From the NCBI RefSeq assembly GCF_001189845.1, contig NZ_LFLZ01000011.1, forward strand, positions 62,001-126,000: 64,000 bases of DNA, in the 5' to 3' direction. Below the pieces are notes generated by a model, which was given only the letters and a program-made list of their open reading frames with translations, had not been told where the DNA came from and ran no database searches. How positions within the stretch are numbered: the stretch's first letter is position 1; each line of letters opens with the position of its first letter. The DNA is from Bradyrhizobium tropiciagri. GTDB lineage: Bacteria > Pseudomonadota > Alphaproteobacteria > Rhizobiales > Xanthobacteraceae. A program made the translations under genes and the position numbers. Of this stretch, positions 17,172-26,905 are shown piece after piece.

Positions 17172-18089
17172 TCAGTAGTCCCAGAAAACCGGCACCCAAC
17201 GAAACGCGTCGCCGGCGACTGCGACATGACCGACCGACGGGAACGGCATGTGCGTAGCCACCAGCAGTTCGCGGTTCACCGCCAGTTCGCGCAAAAGTTC
17301 GATCCGGACGCGAGCGGCTTCCTCGGGATCGTGCTCGAAGCCGTTGTGCCAATCCGGGTGCTCGAACCCGACGGCGAAGACGAGGTCGCCGGCGAACGTC
17401 AGCTGGTCGCCGCCGGATGCCACGCGAACCACGCTGTGTCCGGGAGTGTGGCCACCGGTGCGGCGGACTACGACGCCCGGCGCAACTTCGTGCTCATCTT
17501 CGAACGTCCGCAGCTGGTTGTGGTACTCGTTCGCGAACCGCTTTGCGGTGGCCCGAAGCGCGTCCGGGAATCCTGGCGGCATGGAGACGCGGGAGAAGTC
17601 GGGCGCCTCCCAGAATTTGACCTCCGCGGCTGCCACGTGGATCCGCAGGTCCGGCCGCAGCCGGTCCTTCACGCCCTCGACCAGCAAGCCGCCGACATGG
17701 TCCATGTGCATGTGGGTCAGCACCACGTCGGTCACCGATGCCAGATCGATGCCGGCGGCTTCGAGTCGCTTGACCAACTGCCCGGCCCGCGGCAGGTGCA
17801 GATCCGGGTCCAGTCCGAGACCCGCGTCGATCAAAATCGTCTGCGCGCCGCTGCGTACCACGACCACGTTCAGCGCCCAGTCGAACGCGTCCGGCGGCAG
17901 AAACATATCGTCCAACCAGGCGGCACGGACGGCCGGGTCGGCGTTGTGCGCCAGCATCTTGGACGGCAGCGGCAGCACGCCGTCGCTGATCACCATAACA
18001 TCGATGTCGCCGATTTTCAGCGCGTAGCGCGATGGTACCAGTTCGTCGGGCTTCGATCTAACGGAGCGTGCGGCAGTGTCTAAGCTCAT
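17172..18089 (-). CDS. Metallo-beta-lactamase-fold hydrolase
   Basis: A 305-residue MBL-fold protein with the zinc motif THMHMDHVGG, later ligands in GGHTPGHS, FAGDLVF and VATHMPFPSVGH. It resembles the broad quorum-lactonase/arylsulfatase-like branch often annotated as MBL-fold metallo-hydrolase. ATG 18089 has AGGAGA seven bases upstream. It lies between the flavoprotein and acetoacetate decarboxylase genes. Lactonase or thioester hydrolase activity is possible, but no substrate can be assigned. Confidence 0.83.
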   Translation of the reverse strand: MSLDTAARSVRSKPDELVPSRYALKIGDIDVMVISDGVLPLPSKMLAHNADPAVRAAWLDDMFLPPDAFDWALNVVVVRSGAQTILIDAGLGLDPDLHLPRAGQLVKRLEAAGIDLASVTDVVLTHMHMDHVGGLLVEGVKDRLRPDLRIHVAAAEVKFWEAPDFSRVSMPPGFPDALRATAKRFANEYHNQLRTFEDEHEVAPGVVVRRTGGHTPGHSVVRVASGGDQLTFAGDLVFAVGFEHPDWHNGFEHDPEEAARVRIELLRELAVNRELLVATHMPFPSVGHVAVAGDAFRWVPVFWDY

Positions 18090-18203
18090 GGTTGTCTCCT
18101 GTTGAGTATTGCGGATCATCCGATCCATCTTCGAGAATTTCAGCGCTCGTCCTGAGCGGCTCGTGCTTCCCGCGCAGAAAGCGGGTCAATGCTTGTGAGG
18201 CGT

Positions 18204-19409
18204 TCAGAGATCAGTCACGCGCTCCGGATCAGCGGACGCAAGAGCAGCGGCACGCTCCGCTCGCGGCGGATAGATCCAGACGGTATTGATATCCCTCTTG
18301 GTCTTCTTGGCTTCGTCGCCAACCATTTCGACCTTGCGTTCCCAGCCTCGCGTGAACAGCGCGCCGGCTTTTCCCAGATCGAGGCAGGTGACGTAGGCCT
18401 TTTGGTGGTACCGTTTGGTCGGAACGCCGAGCAGCTCGGCGGCCGCATTGTTGCCGGCGAATGCGCCCATCCGCGTGGCATGTTGGCAGGACATCAGCGC
18501 GTAGTTGCCAACCTGGTCGCATGCCGCTCTCGCGGCATCACCGGTCGCAAAAACGCCAGCCACCGACAGCACGCGCAAGTCGGGATCGACGAGCAGGCGT
18601 CCAAAGTTGTCTCGCTCTGCTGGAATCTGTGCGGTTAGCGGAGCGGCGCGCATGCCGGCCGCCCAGATCACGGTGCCGCTGTCAATATGTTCTCCGCTGG
18701 AAAGCGTGACGCCGGACTTGTCGAGCGCGGTGACGCCAACGCCGAGCCGAGTCTCCACCCCCAGCTTATACAGCGCAGCTTCGATGATAGGACGAGGACC
18801 TTCGCCCATGTCGGGGGCGATCGAACTGTTTCGTTCGACGATGACGACACGCGGCTTGGCATCCTTGCCGAGGATCTCACGAAGCCGCGCGGGCATTTCT
18901 GTCGCGACTTCGATGCCAGTGAATCCGCCGCCGGCCACGACAACCGTGTCGCGCATCTGTGACACCGGCCACCCCGCCAAATGATGCAAATGCCGGTCGA
19001 GGGCGATTGCGTCGTCGAGCTGGTCGACGCTGAAGCCGTGTTCAGCGAGCCCAGGGATGCTGGGACGGAACAGCCGGCTGCCAGTGGCGACAATCAATCG
19101 GTCATAGGTGAGTCTCCGCTTCGCACCCTTGGCCGCAACGATGTCTACCACTTGGGACTTGGTATCGATCGACTCGGCGCTACCTTTCACGTAGGCAACG
19201 TCAACGGCCTTCAGCACATCCAGGAGCGAAGCTGTCAGGGTCTCCGGTTTCGGCTCATAGAGCCGCGGTCGAATCACCAGCGTCGGCTCCGGTGAAACCA
19301 ACGCAATTTCGAACGCCTCGGGCGGAACGCCCTGGATGTCGCGTAGCCGGGCCGCAGAGAGAGCGGCATACATGCCGGCGAATCCGGCGCCAATGATGAC
19401 GAGTCGCAT
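18204..19409 (-). CDS. NDH-2-like FAD-dependent pyridine nucleotide oxidoreductase
   Basis: A 401-residue flavoprotein with the FAD dinucleotide fold RLVIIGAGFAGMYAALSA at the N-terminus, TYDRLIVATGSRL, the NAD(P)-binding fold VVVAGGGFTGIEVATEM (about 165) and the late FAD motif GVFATGDAA. It resembles type II NADH:quinone dehydrogenases but is shorter than typical membrane-anchored forms. No transmembrane tail is evident. Its start is 43 bases after the hydrolase gene upstream, suggesting one operon. Confidence 0.82.
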   Translation of the reverse strand: MRLVIIGAGFAGMYAALSAARLRDIQGVPPEAFEIALVSPEPTLVIRPRLYEPKPETLTASLLDVLKAVDVAYVKGSAESIDTKSQVVDIVAAKGAKRRLTYDRLIVATGSRLFRPSIPGLAEHGFSVDQLDDAIALDRHLHHLAGWPVSQMRDTVVVAGGGFTGIEVATEMPARLREILGKDAKPRVVIVERNSSIAPDMGEGPRPIIEAALYKLGVETRLGVGVTALDKSGVTLSSGEHIDSGTVIWAAGMRAAPLTAQIPAERDNFGRLLVDPDLRVLSVAGVFATGDAARAACDQVGNYALMSCQHATRMGAFAGNNAAAELLGVPTKRYHQKAYVTCLDLGKAGALFTRGWERKVEMVGDEAKKTKRDINTVWIYPPRAERAAALASADPERVTDL

Positions 19410-19452
19410 TTGATTACTCCTTGGGTTGATCCGCTTCGATGAAGACGCCGAG

Positions 19453-20439
19453 CTAGGCGCTCACGAATTTGAGCAAATCGGCGTTGATGAGATCGGGATG
19501 CGTCGTACACAGACCGTGCGGTAGCAGGTCGTAAATTTTCAAAGTGCTTCGTTTCAGAAGCTTCGCCGACAAGGTTGCAGAATCGCCAACGGGGACGATC
19601 TGATCGTCGCCGCCATGCAGGACAAGCGTGGGGACGTCGATGTTCTTCAGATCCTCGGTGAAGTCGGTTTCCGAGAAGGCTTTGATGCCATCGTATTGCG
19701 CCTTGGCGTTACCCATCATTGCTTGGCGCCACCAATTCCAGATCACCGCCGGGGACGCCTGTGCACCTGGGCGATTGTAGCCATAGAACGGGCCACTCGC
19801 GAATTCGAGATAGAACTGTGCTCTGTTCACTGCGAGCTGCTTGCGCAATCCGTCAAGCACCTCAATGGGCACGCCCGCCGGATTGGCTTCCGTCTTCAAC
19901 ATCAAGGGAGGCACGCCCCCGATCAGGACCAGTTTGGCCACCCGGTTCCTGCCGTGGCGTGCGACGTAGCGCGCTGCTTCGCCGCCGCCCGTGGAATGAC
20001 CAACGTGAATGGCATTACGAAGATCGAGATGCTCGACGACAGTCGCAACGTCGGCTGCATAGCGATCCATGTCATGGCCATCGCTCACTTGACTCGAGCG
20101 GCCATGACCTCGCCGGTCATGCGCAATGACTCGATAGCCCTTGCCGACGAAGAACAGCATCTGCGCGTCCCAATCGTCAGAACTGAGCGGCCAACCGTGA
20201 TGAAAGACGATCGGCTGGGCGGACTTCGCCCCCCAATCTTTGTAGAATATTTGCACGCCGTCCTTGGTCGTCACAGAGGTCGCGGGATCGCTTCCTTGTG
20301 TGGCCGACATCGAATGGTCCCTTTCCTTGCCAATCGCCGAAGACGGGCGAACGGTCAGCGATGTCGCGCAAATGAGCGTGCTCGCCAGCAAGTTTCGACG
20401 CGACGTGGCGAGGCCGCTGAACGTCTTTTTGGAAATCAT
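19453..20439 (-). CDS. Alpha/beta hydrolase, non-haem chloroperoxidase type, exported
   Basis: A 328-residue protein with a twin-arginine-like leader ([18 protein letters not shown]) and a cofactor-free perhydrolase domain. The sequence shows [13 protein letters not shown], the nucleophile elbow [17 protein letters not shown], the catalytic Asp in [10 protein letters not shown] and a late His in [12 protein letters not shown]. Family members form peracids from H2O2 and can halogenate or hydrolyse esters. An internal ATG (SMSATQ, about residue 44) would give a cytoplasmic form, so export is likely but not certain. It sits between an AraC regulator and the flavoprotein gene. Confidence 0.83.
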   Translation of the reverse strand: MISKKTFSGLATSRRNLLASTLICATSLTVRPSSAIGKERDHSMSATQGSDPATSVTTKDGVQIFYKDWGAKSAQPIVFHHGWPLSSDDWDAQMLFFVGKGYRVIAHDRRGHGRSSQVSDGHDMDRYAADVATVVEHLDLRNAIHVGHSTGGGEAARYVARHGRNRVAKLVLIGGVPPLMLKTEANPAGVPIEVLDGLRKQLAVNRAQFYLEFASGPFYGYNRPGAQASPAVIWNWWRQAMMGNAKAQYDGIKAFSETDFTEDLKNIDVPTLVLHGGDDQIVPVGDSATLSAKLLKRSTLKIYDLLPHGLCTTHPDLINADLLKFVSA

Positions 20440-20536
20440 CTGTTGGGCTCCGTATCGTCAGATCTCTTACCGCTATCTAAGGGATCTCGGGGACCACTGC
20501 CCGAGAGCGATTGCGCCGATTGCAGCGCGATTGCTG

Positions 20537-21487
20537 CTAACGCATGTTGCGCCGCCAATTGGTCGGTGTTTCGCCGGTCAAACGTTTGAATGCCGCGGCG
20601 AACGCGGTCTGAGAGCCGTAGCCAAGGGCTTCCGCGACCGCGACGACCGATGCGTCGGTGTCGCGCAGCATCTCCATGGCCTGCTCGAGCAGTCGCTGGC
20701 GCAGCCAGGCATGAGGCGAAAGGCCTGTGCTCTCCTTGAAGGCACGGCAAAAATGGAAGCGCGAGAGGCCGGCCTCTGAAGCGAGTGCTCCAAGGGAAAC
20801 GTCCGCATCGCTATCGGAGCGCAAGCGCTCGATGGCGCGGCGCAGGACATTCGGCGACAGACCGCCCAGAGTTGGCCGAACCGTGATCGACGAGCCAGCA
20901 TGTGCTGCCAAGAGGCGTGTTGCCAGAAGGTCCATCAATTGCTGCCTGAACAATGCGTGCAGCGTCGCGTGTCCTTCCAGTACATCCACTGCACTCATCA
21001 GTAACCGGGAAGTAACGGGATCCGAGTGTACTGTCCGCTCCAGAAGATCGGCGGGCGCGGCCACGTCGGCTTCGTCGGCAACGCGCGAGAGTGTTGCGTG
21101 CGGAAGATAGAGCTGAAGGACGTGCATCGGCCGGTGAATATCCCACCGAGAGGTCGAACCAGCCGGAATGAGCGTCACGACGCCGGGACGAGCCGTTCCG
21201 ATCGCAACTGATCGTCCGGTGCGCCGCTCGAGCCGTTGTACGCCGGTCGGGTAGGTCATGATGACGTGATCGACCATCGGCTTGACGATGTCGTGTACTG
21301 GCTCGTGCTTCCAGTATGCAATCGTGCCGCTGGATGGTTCCAAAGCAACGCGAAAGGGCTTGGTCCTGAGCACGCGTGCCATCTCTTCATTGGCGGGGCG
21401 CCGCTCACCGACCGGCGGGTCACTCCTATGTGCCTGCGTCACGCCGGGCGCATTGTCCAGGGGAGCGCGCAAGATGGGCTTGCTCAT
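20537..21487 (-). CDS. AraC-family transcriptional regulator
   Basis: A 316-residue regulator. The first 200 residues form a sensory half with a cupin-like core (GVVTLIPAGSTSRWDI), and the C-terminal 100 residues carry two helix-turn-helix units (VSLGALASEAGLSRFHFCRA and SVVAVAEALGYGSQTAFAAA) with the AraC signature ending in FKRLTGETPTNWRR. ATG 21487 is chosen over 21541 because the extra N-terminus lacks family character. It heads the leftward run that begins with the chloroperoxidase-like gene and is its probable regulator. Confidence 0.83.
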   Translation of the reverse strand: MSKPILRAPLDNAPGVTQAHRSDPPVGERRPANEEMARVLRTKPFRVALEPSSGTIAYWKHEPVHDIVKPMVDHVIMTYPTGVQRLERRTGRSVAIGTARPGVVTLIPAGSTSRWDIHRPMHVLQLYLPHATLSRVADEADVAAPADLLERTVHSDPVTSRLLMSAVDVLEGHATLHALFRQQLMDLLATRLLAAHAGSSITVRPTLGGLSPNVLRRAIERLRSDSDADVSLGALASEAGLSRFHFCRAFKESTGLSPHAWLRQRLLEQAMEMLRDTDASVVAVAEALGYGSQTAFAAAFKRLTGETPTNWRRNMR

Positions 21488-21720
21488 GAACTTCCACTCG
21501 CATTGGGGAAGAGCGTTCGTTCCGCGCGTCTGCGGATGCATCGCTTCCGTGTGCTGCGATCATGGCGGCGAGCGCTGTACGAGGGCATCGTGCAGCGGGT
21601 CTGGTCGCGCTGGTTCAGCGGATAGGTCGACCTATACCTCGGTATAGTTCGGGAGAGATTGTCCCCATCGCGGGCGCTATTCCTTGCAAACGCAGGCGCT
21701 CATTGCGAACGTTGGCGCGC

Positions 21721-23823
21721 TTACCGAGTGAGCGCGACAACGCTGGAATCGGTACCGGCAGTCGCCGGCACCGGAAGCGTGAAGCGAAAATGCGCGCCGC
21801 CATTTGGACGATTCGCGCCCAAAATGCTGCCTCCGTGCGCCCTAATGATCGACTGGCAGATCGCGAGGCCGATGCCAATTCCTGCATCCTTGGTGCTGAA
21901 GAAGCTGTCGAAGATGCGCCCGAGGTCTCCGGTGGCGATACCCGGCCCATTGTCCAAGACGGAGAAGCCGACCGAGCCTTCTTGGGTGACCGATGTCTGG
22001 ACGTCGATTCGACGTGTCGGTTGACCGGAGTGCACGATGGCCTGGACGCTGTTGACGAGCAGATTGATAATCACCTGCTGCAGCTGAATCCGGTCACCAA
22101 TCACCTGGGGAAGCCCAGATGCAAACGTCGTCGACAAGGCAATTGATTTTGATTCAATGTCGTGGCGAATGAATAACAGCGCTTCTTTCGCGACGTCATT
22201 GATATCCATGAGCCGCTTCTCTGGTTCATGCTTCGCCGCCATGCCTCGTATGCGATGAATGATGTCGCTCGCGCGCCGCGCATTCGCCACGATTCGGGAC
22301 GTGAGCTGGGTGACCTTTTCGATGTTTTGATCTGCGCGCGCCAGCCACCTCAAGCTTGCCTCACCATTGGTCACGATGGCCGTAAGCGGCTGATTGATCT
22401 CATGCGCGATCGAAGCTCCGAGCTCCCCAAGAGTTGCGATGCGGCCAGCATGCGCGAAATCAGCTTGCAGTTTCCGAAGTTGCCGTTCGGCGTTCAAGCG
22501 CTCACTGATGTCCTGGATGGTGATGAAGGTGTTGTCGAGTTGCTCGGGGGGCACAGGATATGTGACCGTGAACAGGACATCGATGAGCGAACCGTCGAAT
22601 GCACGGATCCTGGTCTCCTCTATGAGATTGCGTCGACCTTCAAAGTGAGCCACCATGACCCGCTCGGCGAGCCCCGGGACGGCGGCAAACAGGTATCGAA
22701 CCGGTTTGATTAGGTCGGCGGGATTGTGTGCCCGAAACAGTGAGACTGCATCGTGGTTGACGTCCGTCACACGAACGACGTCCTTGGCGTGCTCGATAAG
22801 ATCAGGGTGTGTCGCCAGATAGGCAGCAATATCGCGAACACCCTTCGCCTTCAGATCGTCGAAGACCTCGCCCGCGCGCCGGGAGTCGACCTGCCAGAGA
22901 GCCGTCGGTAGATACTGAATGAGCTTGCGATATCGACCCTCGCTCGCCTGCAACTCCCAGGACGTGCGGTCATCATCGATCGCGCCGTTGATCGTAACAA
23001 GCACGGTGCCCGGCGGCTTCGGGTCCGCAGAATGCCAGGCCCTGATGATGGGGTTGCGTATCGCGCCGCTCAGGACCATTCTGCGGATCTCGAGGCGCGA
23101 GCGGCCTGTGGCAACGTCTTCGATTAGTCCGGCCAGGATTGAGCGGCTTTCAGCCGGCCAGAACGTACCGATTGGTTGACCGATCATCTGCTCGTGCCCT
23201 GCATGTGCCCCGAACATGCGAACCGCTCGATCATTGACAGCCAGAATTCGAGTGGCGGTAAGCAGTCCGTTGACCCAGTCCGGATGCTGATCAAGGTCGA
23301 TAGCGGCTCCGCGGCGCCTGTGCTTCGCGATTGCATCGAGCAGGGGCCGGGCCGGCGAGGCATCAAGCTCCCAAGCAGCGGCCAGAGATCCCTGCAACTC
23401 GGCATCCATGCGCAGGTATGCTGCTTCGGTTAGTGGTCCTGCATTTCGGCCACACTCAACGATGTCAAGGACCGCGCCGGTTGCGTCTCGTCGCACCACC
23501 TGCCGTACGGCCGCCGCAATCTCGACTCCGGCCAGGCTACGCCGAAAGACGAGACCCTCCCATCGACCTTCGCGCAGCAGTATCTCGATGTGATCGATAC
23601 CGGAGTGGCCGCGCGAGCCGATCTCTGCCATGCGTCGACCCACCATCGCCATGGAGGGCCAGCCATACAGGATTTCCGATGCGGCATTCCAGTACTGGAT
23701 CACACCGTGCAGGTTGCTGACGATGATGCTTTCGGACACAAGGTCAGCCAGTTCCGTGCCGAGAGCAGAGGCAACGAGATTCGGCTGGCCGCCTTGCGAT
23801 ATCTGTCGGGCGAGATTAGTCAT
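21721..23823 (-). CDS. PAS-domain sensor histidine kinase
   Basis: A 700-residue kinase. PAS-like folds are seen at about 25-140 (LVSESIIVSNLHGVIQYWNA), 150-270 and 290-440, the last ending in FITIQDISERLNAERQL. The HisKA helix carries the phospho-His in ASIAHEINQPLTAIVTNGEA, and the HATPase domain shows NLLVNSVQAI, DNGPGIA and FFSTKDAGIGIGLAICQSII. This is the FixL/DctB-like kinase class, without a haem-binding PAS signature that I can recognise. It overlaps the upstream receiver gene by 8 bases. No transmembrane segment is evident, so sensing is cytoplasmic. Confidence 0.86.
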   Translation of the reverse strand: MTNLARQISQGGQPNLVASALGTELADLVSESIIVSNLHGVIQYWNAASEILYGWPSMAMVGRRMAEIGSRGHSGIDHIEILLREGRWEGLVFRRSLAGVEIAAAVRQVVRRDATGAVLDIVECGRNAGPLTEAAYLRMDAELQGSLAAAWELDASPARPLLDAIAKHRRRGAAIDLDQHPDWVNGLLTATRILAVNDRAVRMFGAHAGHEQMIGQPIGTFWPAESRSILAGLIEDVATGRSRLEIRRMVLSGAIRNPIIRAWHSADPKPPGTVLVTINGAIDDDRTSWELQASEGRYRKLIQYLPTALWQVDSRRAGEVFDDLKAKGVRDIAAYLATHPDLIEHAKDVVRVTDVNHDAVSLFRAHNPADLIKPVRYLFAAVPGLAERVMVAHFEGRRNLIEETRIRAFDGSLIDVLFTVTYPVPPEQLDNTFITIQDISERLNAERQLRKLQADFAHAGRIATLGELGASIAHEINQPLTAIVTNGEASLRWLARADQNIEKVTQLTSRIVANARRASDIIHRIRGMAAKHEPEKRLMDINDVAKEALLFIRHDIESKSIALSTTFASGLPQVIGDRIQLQQVIINLLVNSVQAIVHSGQPTRRIDVQTSVTQEGSVGFSVLDNGPGIATGDLGRIFDSFFSTKDAGIGIGLAICQSIIRAHGGSILGANRPNGGAHFRFTLPVPATAGTDSSVVALTR

Positions 23824-24253
23824 CTGATGTTGGATCCCGTCGCTCGTTGCGTCGCGAGCGGCCTGCGCAGTTCATTGCGTTCTGCAGGAGATGAAAGAGC
23901 ACCTCATCATTGACCGGCTTGGTCAGGCAGGCATAGGCACCGCCCCTCAGTGCGCGAGCCTCTGTCGCCGGACTTGTGTCGGCGGTGACAAAAATGACCG
24001 GCATTGACGAGCCCAGCTCCCGTAATCGCTCTTGTAGTTCGAGCCCGCTCCGGCCGGGCATGCTCACATCCGTGATCAGGCAATCGAAGCGGCCCGGCAC
24101 AAATTCGGCCATGAAAGCCTCCGCCCGATCAAACGAGCGACACGCAACGTCGAGGACCAGGAGGAGATCGCAAAGAGCCTCTCGTACAGCTTGGTCGTCA
24201 TCTACGATGGCAACTAAGGGTGTTTTGGACAAACAGATGTCTTTCGCTGGCAT
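23816..24253 (-). CDS. Single-domain response regulator
   Basis: A 145-residue receiver with VAIVDDDQAVREAL, the phosphoacceptor Asp in CLITDVSMPGRSGLELQ, VIFVTADTS and CLTKPVNDE. It has no DNA-binding domain. Its end overlaps the start of the PAS kinase gene, and the FixJ-like regulator lies 64 bases upstream on the same strand, so all three are likely one phosphorelay operon. Confidence 0.86.
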   Translation of the reverse strand: MPAKDICLSKTPLVAIVDDDQAVREALCDLLLVLDVACRSFDRAEAFMAEFVPGRFDCLITDVSMPGRSGLELQERLRELGSSMPVIFVTADTSPATEARALRGGAYACLTKPVNDEVLFHLLQNAMNCAGRSRRNERRDPTSDD

Positions 24254-24317
24254 GGCCCGGCGACCATCTGCCCATTGTTGATCGGGTTGTACCTATTCCT
24301 TGGTGTAGGCTGGGTAG

Positions 24318-24959
24318 CTACCTCCCGCGAAGTTCCGCGGGAAGTGCTTCCCAAATCCGGATCAAGTCTCCGACGGACGTTGCTTGCAGCTTTCTCGTCG
24401 CGTTGCCGCGATGCAATTTCACAGTGATCTCGCTGATGCCGAGATCAAAGGCGATCTGCTTGTTGAGGCGGCCCCTTGCTACCTCGCCCAGGACTTCACG
24501 TTCGCGCGGTGTCAGCGTTGCGAAGCGGGCGGCGTGTTGCGCTATGCGCCTGGCCGCGGCTCTTTGCGAGACATCCTTCTCGATCGCCGCCGCGACGGCG
24601 TCGAGGAGCGTCTGGTCTCTGACTGGCTTCGTCAGGAAGTCGACGGCTCCCGCCTTCATTGCCTGGACGGTCATGGCGATATCGCCATGACCCGTGAGGA
24701 AAATGATCGGTTTCGTGTTGCCGTTCAATGCCAGACGCTGTTGCAGATCTAGCCCGCTTGTTCCCGGCATGCGAACATCGAGAATCAGGCAGCCGGGGCG
24801 CTCCGGAAGATCGGCGCGCAACAATTCCTGCGTCGAGCCAAAGCAGCACGCGTCGATGCCGACCGACAGCAAAAGCTCCCGAAGCGCCGACCGGATCTCC
24901 TCATCGTCGTCTACGATCAAAGCAAGTGGGCGGTCTGCAGTTTTGGTATTGAGAGTCAT
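24318..24959 (-). CDS. FixJ/NarL-family response regulator
   Basis: A 213-residue two-domain regulator. The receiver (residues about 13-130) has IVDDDEEIRSALREL, the phosphoacceptor Asp in CLILDVRMPGTSGLDLQ and FLTKPVRDQ. The C-terminal LuxR-type helix-turn-helix reads LTPREREVLGEVARGRLNKQ then GISEITVKLHRGNATRK. It resembles the FixJ/StyR group that pairs with FixL-like PAS kinases, matching the kinase two genes downstream. An extension to ATG 25019 or beyond is open but looks non-coding. Confidence 0.86.
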   Translation of the reverse strand: MTLNTKTADRPLALIVDDDEEIRSALRELLLSVGIDACCFGSTQELLRADLPERPGCLILDVRMPGTSGLDLQQRLALNGNTKPIIFLTGHGDIAMTVQAMKAGAVDFLTKPVRDQTLLDAVAAAIEKDVSQRAAARRIAQHAARFATLTPREREVLGEVARGRLNKQIAFDLGISEITVKLHRGNATRKLQATSVGDLIRIWEALPAELRGR

Positions 24960-25477
24960 AGGTAAGCGCGCTAGGTGCGATGAAGGCTGCGAGCCCGTGG
25001 ATACGGTTGCCCTAAGCATTTGCGTGGCCTCCTGATCGCTTCTACCCCGCGGTCTTTCGCTGCTTCTTCGGCAAATGCCCGTAAAGGTCCATGTCATGAC
25101 ACGGCCGTCACGGTCACTTGGCTTCTGCGGCTTGTTTCTAGGGCTCGCAGGGCGCCCGCGTCTTTCCCAAAGCCGTCATGTCTTGCCTCATTCCGTGCCA
25201 AACGAGGACCGTGCGACCACGGGTCACGGGATCACGTGTGCTTGCGAATAGTGGCGACCTGCGCTCCGATTCCACCCCAAGTTCCTAGCGGCAGTTGATT
25301 GGGTCAACCCTATTGAAATTGCTTCGGAATCCGTTACGAATTGCGCGACGATTTGCCCTCACGAAAAGTTGCGCATCGCCGGGTCGCCGTGGACAGCCGC
25401 TTGCCTATTTCCGATAATGCACCGCAAAATTCGCAGGGCGATCAGCGCCTGCGGTCTAACCTTCCGGATCAACTCAA
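24960..25477. other. Divergent intergenic region
   Basis: No gene is convincing here. The stretch lies between the leftward FixJ-like gene and the rightward AraC gene and should hold the promoters of both. I see no clear sigma-70, sigma-54 or EcfG element in it. Confidence 0.4.
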
Positions 25478-26407
25478 ATGGCACAGGCCGGCGTCTACGG
25501 ATCGAGGCTCGGACGACCCCTGCAGGCGAAGAACGCACCTTCGCTGATTGCACGTACGCTGCGCAGTTCCGAGCTGGCGGTGACCGAAACCCGAAATGAC
25601 AACCCGGTGCCGAGCCTTTCCGGTTCGCTGCCCTCAGAAGACGCCTACCTCGTCAGCCTCAAATTTCGTGATTATCCGGACTGCGAGTGCTGGGAGCGGG
25701 GCCGATGCGTTACCAAGACGAATGTCCACGCCGGCGCGACCTATCTCTACGATTTGAAGCGAGATCCGCGCTATGTCATCGACAAGCCGTTTCACTCCCT
25801 CTTTTTCTATCTTCCGCGCTCAGCCCTTGACGACATTGCGAGGCAGGCCGGCGCACCGCGCATTGGCGAGCTTGCCTATGCGCCCGGTATAGGCCACGAC
25901 GACGCAGTCGTCCGTAATCTCGGCGCGTCGCTCGTTGAAGCTTTGCGTCGAGCGGACGAGACCAACCAGCTTTTCGTCGACCACATGTTGCACGCACTTA
26001 CTGCGCACGTCGCTCAAACCTACGGTGGCCTTCGGCGTCGCGCCAAGACGATCCGCGGCGGCCTCGCTCCGTGGCAGTTAGACCGCGCTTGCGATATGCT
26101 CGATGCCGATCTCGCCGGAAAAACTCCTTTACGGCAGATCGCAGCTGAGTTTGATCTTTCGGTCGATCATTTCTCGCGGGCGTTCCGAATCTCCACTGGC
26201 CTGCCGCCGCATAGATGGCTACTTCGCCGGCGGGTGAAGACGGCCGAGCAGTTGATGACCATCCGCGATCTGCCGCTGTCCGAGGTTGCGAAATCGGCTG
26301 GGTTCGCCAATCAGAGCCACTTTACGAGGGTATTTTCAGCAATGGTCGGCGTCAGTCCGGGAGCATGGCGCCGAGGAGTGCGAGGCGCGTCGGAAAGTGA
26401 CGGGTAA
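25478..26407 (+). CDS. AraC-family transcriptional regulator
   Basis: A 309-residue regulator with a variable N-terminal sensing half and a C-terminal AraC domain: helix-turn-helix 1 around PLRQIAAEFDLSVDHFSRAF and helix-turn-helix 2 around LSEVAKSAGFANQSHFTRVF, closing with VGVSPGAWRR. The first about 35 residues are poorly constrained and the true start may be further downstream. It is divergent from the FixJ-like operon and is followed by the eroded region, so its targets are not evident. Confidence 0.8.
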   Translation: MAQAGVYGSRLGRPLQAKNAPSLIARTLRSSELAVTETRNDNPVPSLSGSLPSEDAYLVSLKFRDYPDCECWERGRCVTKTNVHAGATYLYDLKRDPRYVIDKPFHSLFFYLPRSALDDIARQAGAPRIGELAYAPGIGHDDAVVRNLGASLVEALRRADETNQLFVDHMLHALTAHVAQTYGGLRRRAKTIRGGLAPWQLDRACDMLDADLAGKTPLRQIAAEFDLSVDHFSRAFRISTGLPPHRWLLRRRVKTAEQLMTIRDLPLSEVAKSAGFANQSHFTRVFSAMVGVSPGAWRRGVRGASESDG

Positions 26408-26517
26408 TCCGGGTTACGCAAGACGGTCTGCGACCTACACAACGCAACGTATGCATGGCTAGGCCGACCCTCATGACGATAATCCCGGCGAGCAGCACCA
26501 ATTCCTATTAAGACGCC

Positions 26518-26905
26518 CCCGGCACGCCTATCCGCAGGGCTTTGCCACGGGGAGCCGGCACACCGAGATCGTGATCGGAACGGCGAACACCGCGATCCTG
26601 CTCACCTCCAGCTTCCTGGTCGCCTGGGCGGTCGAGATCTTCGCGGCGGAAACGCGCAGGTTGACCGCTGGGCTGCTTGCCGCCGCGATCTGCCTCGGGC
26701 TTGCCTTCATCGCGCTGAAGGGCATCGAGTATCACGGGGAGTACGAGGAACATCTCGTGCCGGGCATCGATTTCCGCTTCACAGGGGACCTCGCCAACGG
26801 CGTCCAGCTGTTCTTCATTTTCTACTTCATCGCGACTGCGATCCACGCCCTCCACATGATCATCGGCATCGGGCTGTTGGCGGCGCTCGCGCTGCTTTGC
26901 CGTGG
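26518..26905 (+). pseudogene. Cytochrome c oxidase subunit III / NorE-like fragment
   Basis: The frame encodes about 130 residues with four hydrophobic helices typical of haem-copper oxidase subunit III: RHTEIVIGTANTAILLTSSF, AAAICLGLAFIALKGIEYHG and LFFIFYFIATAIHALHMIIG. Both ends are missing: there is no start codon with a ribosome binding site at the left, and the last helices are replaced at about 26905 by integrase-like sequence. It is a remnant of an operon no longer present here. Confidence 0.72.
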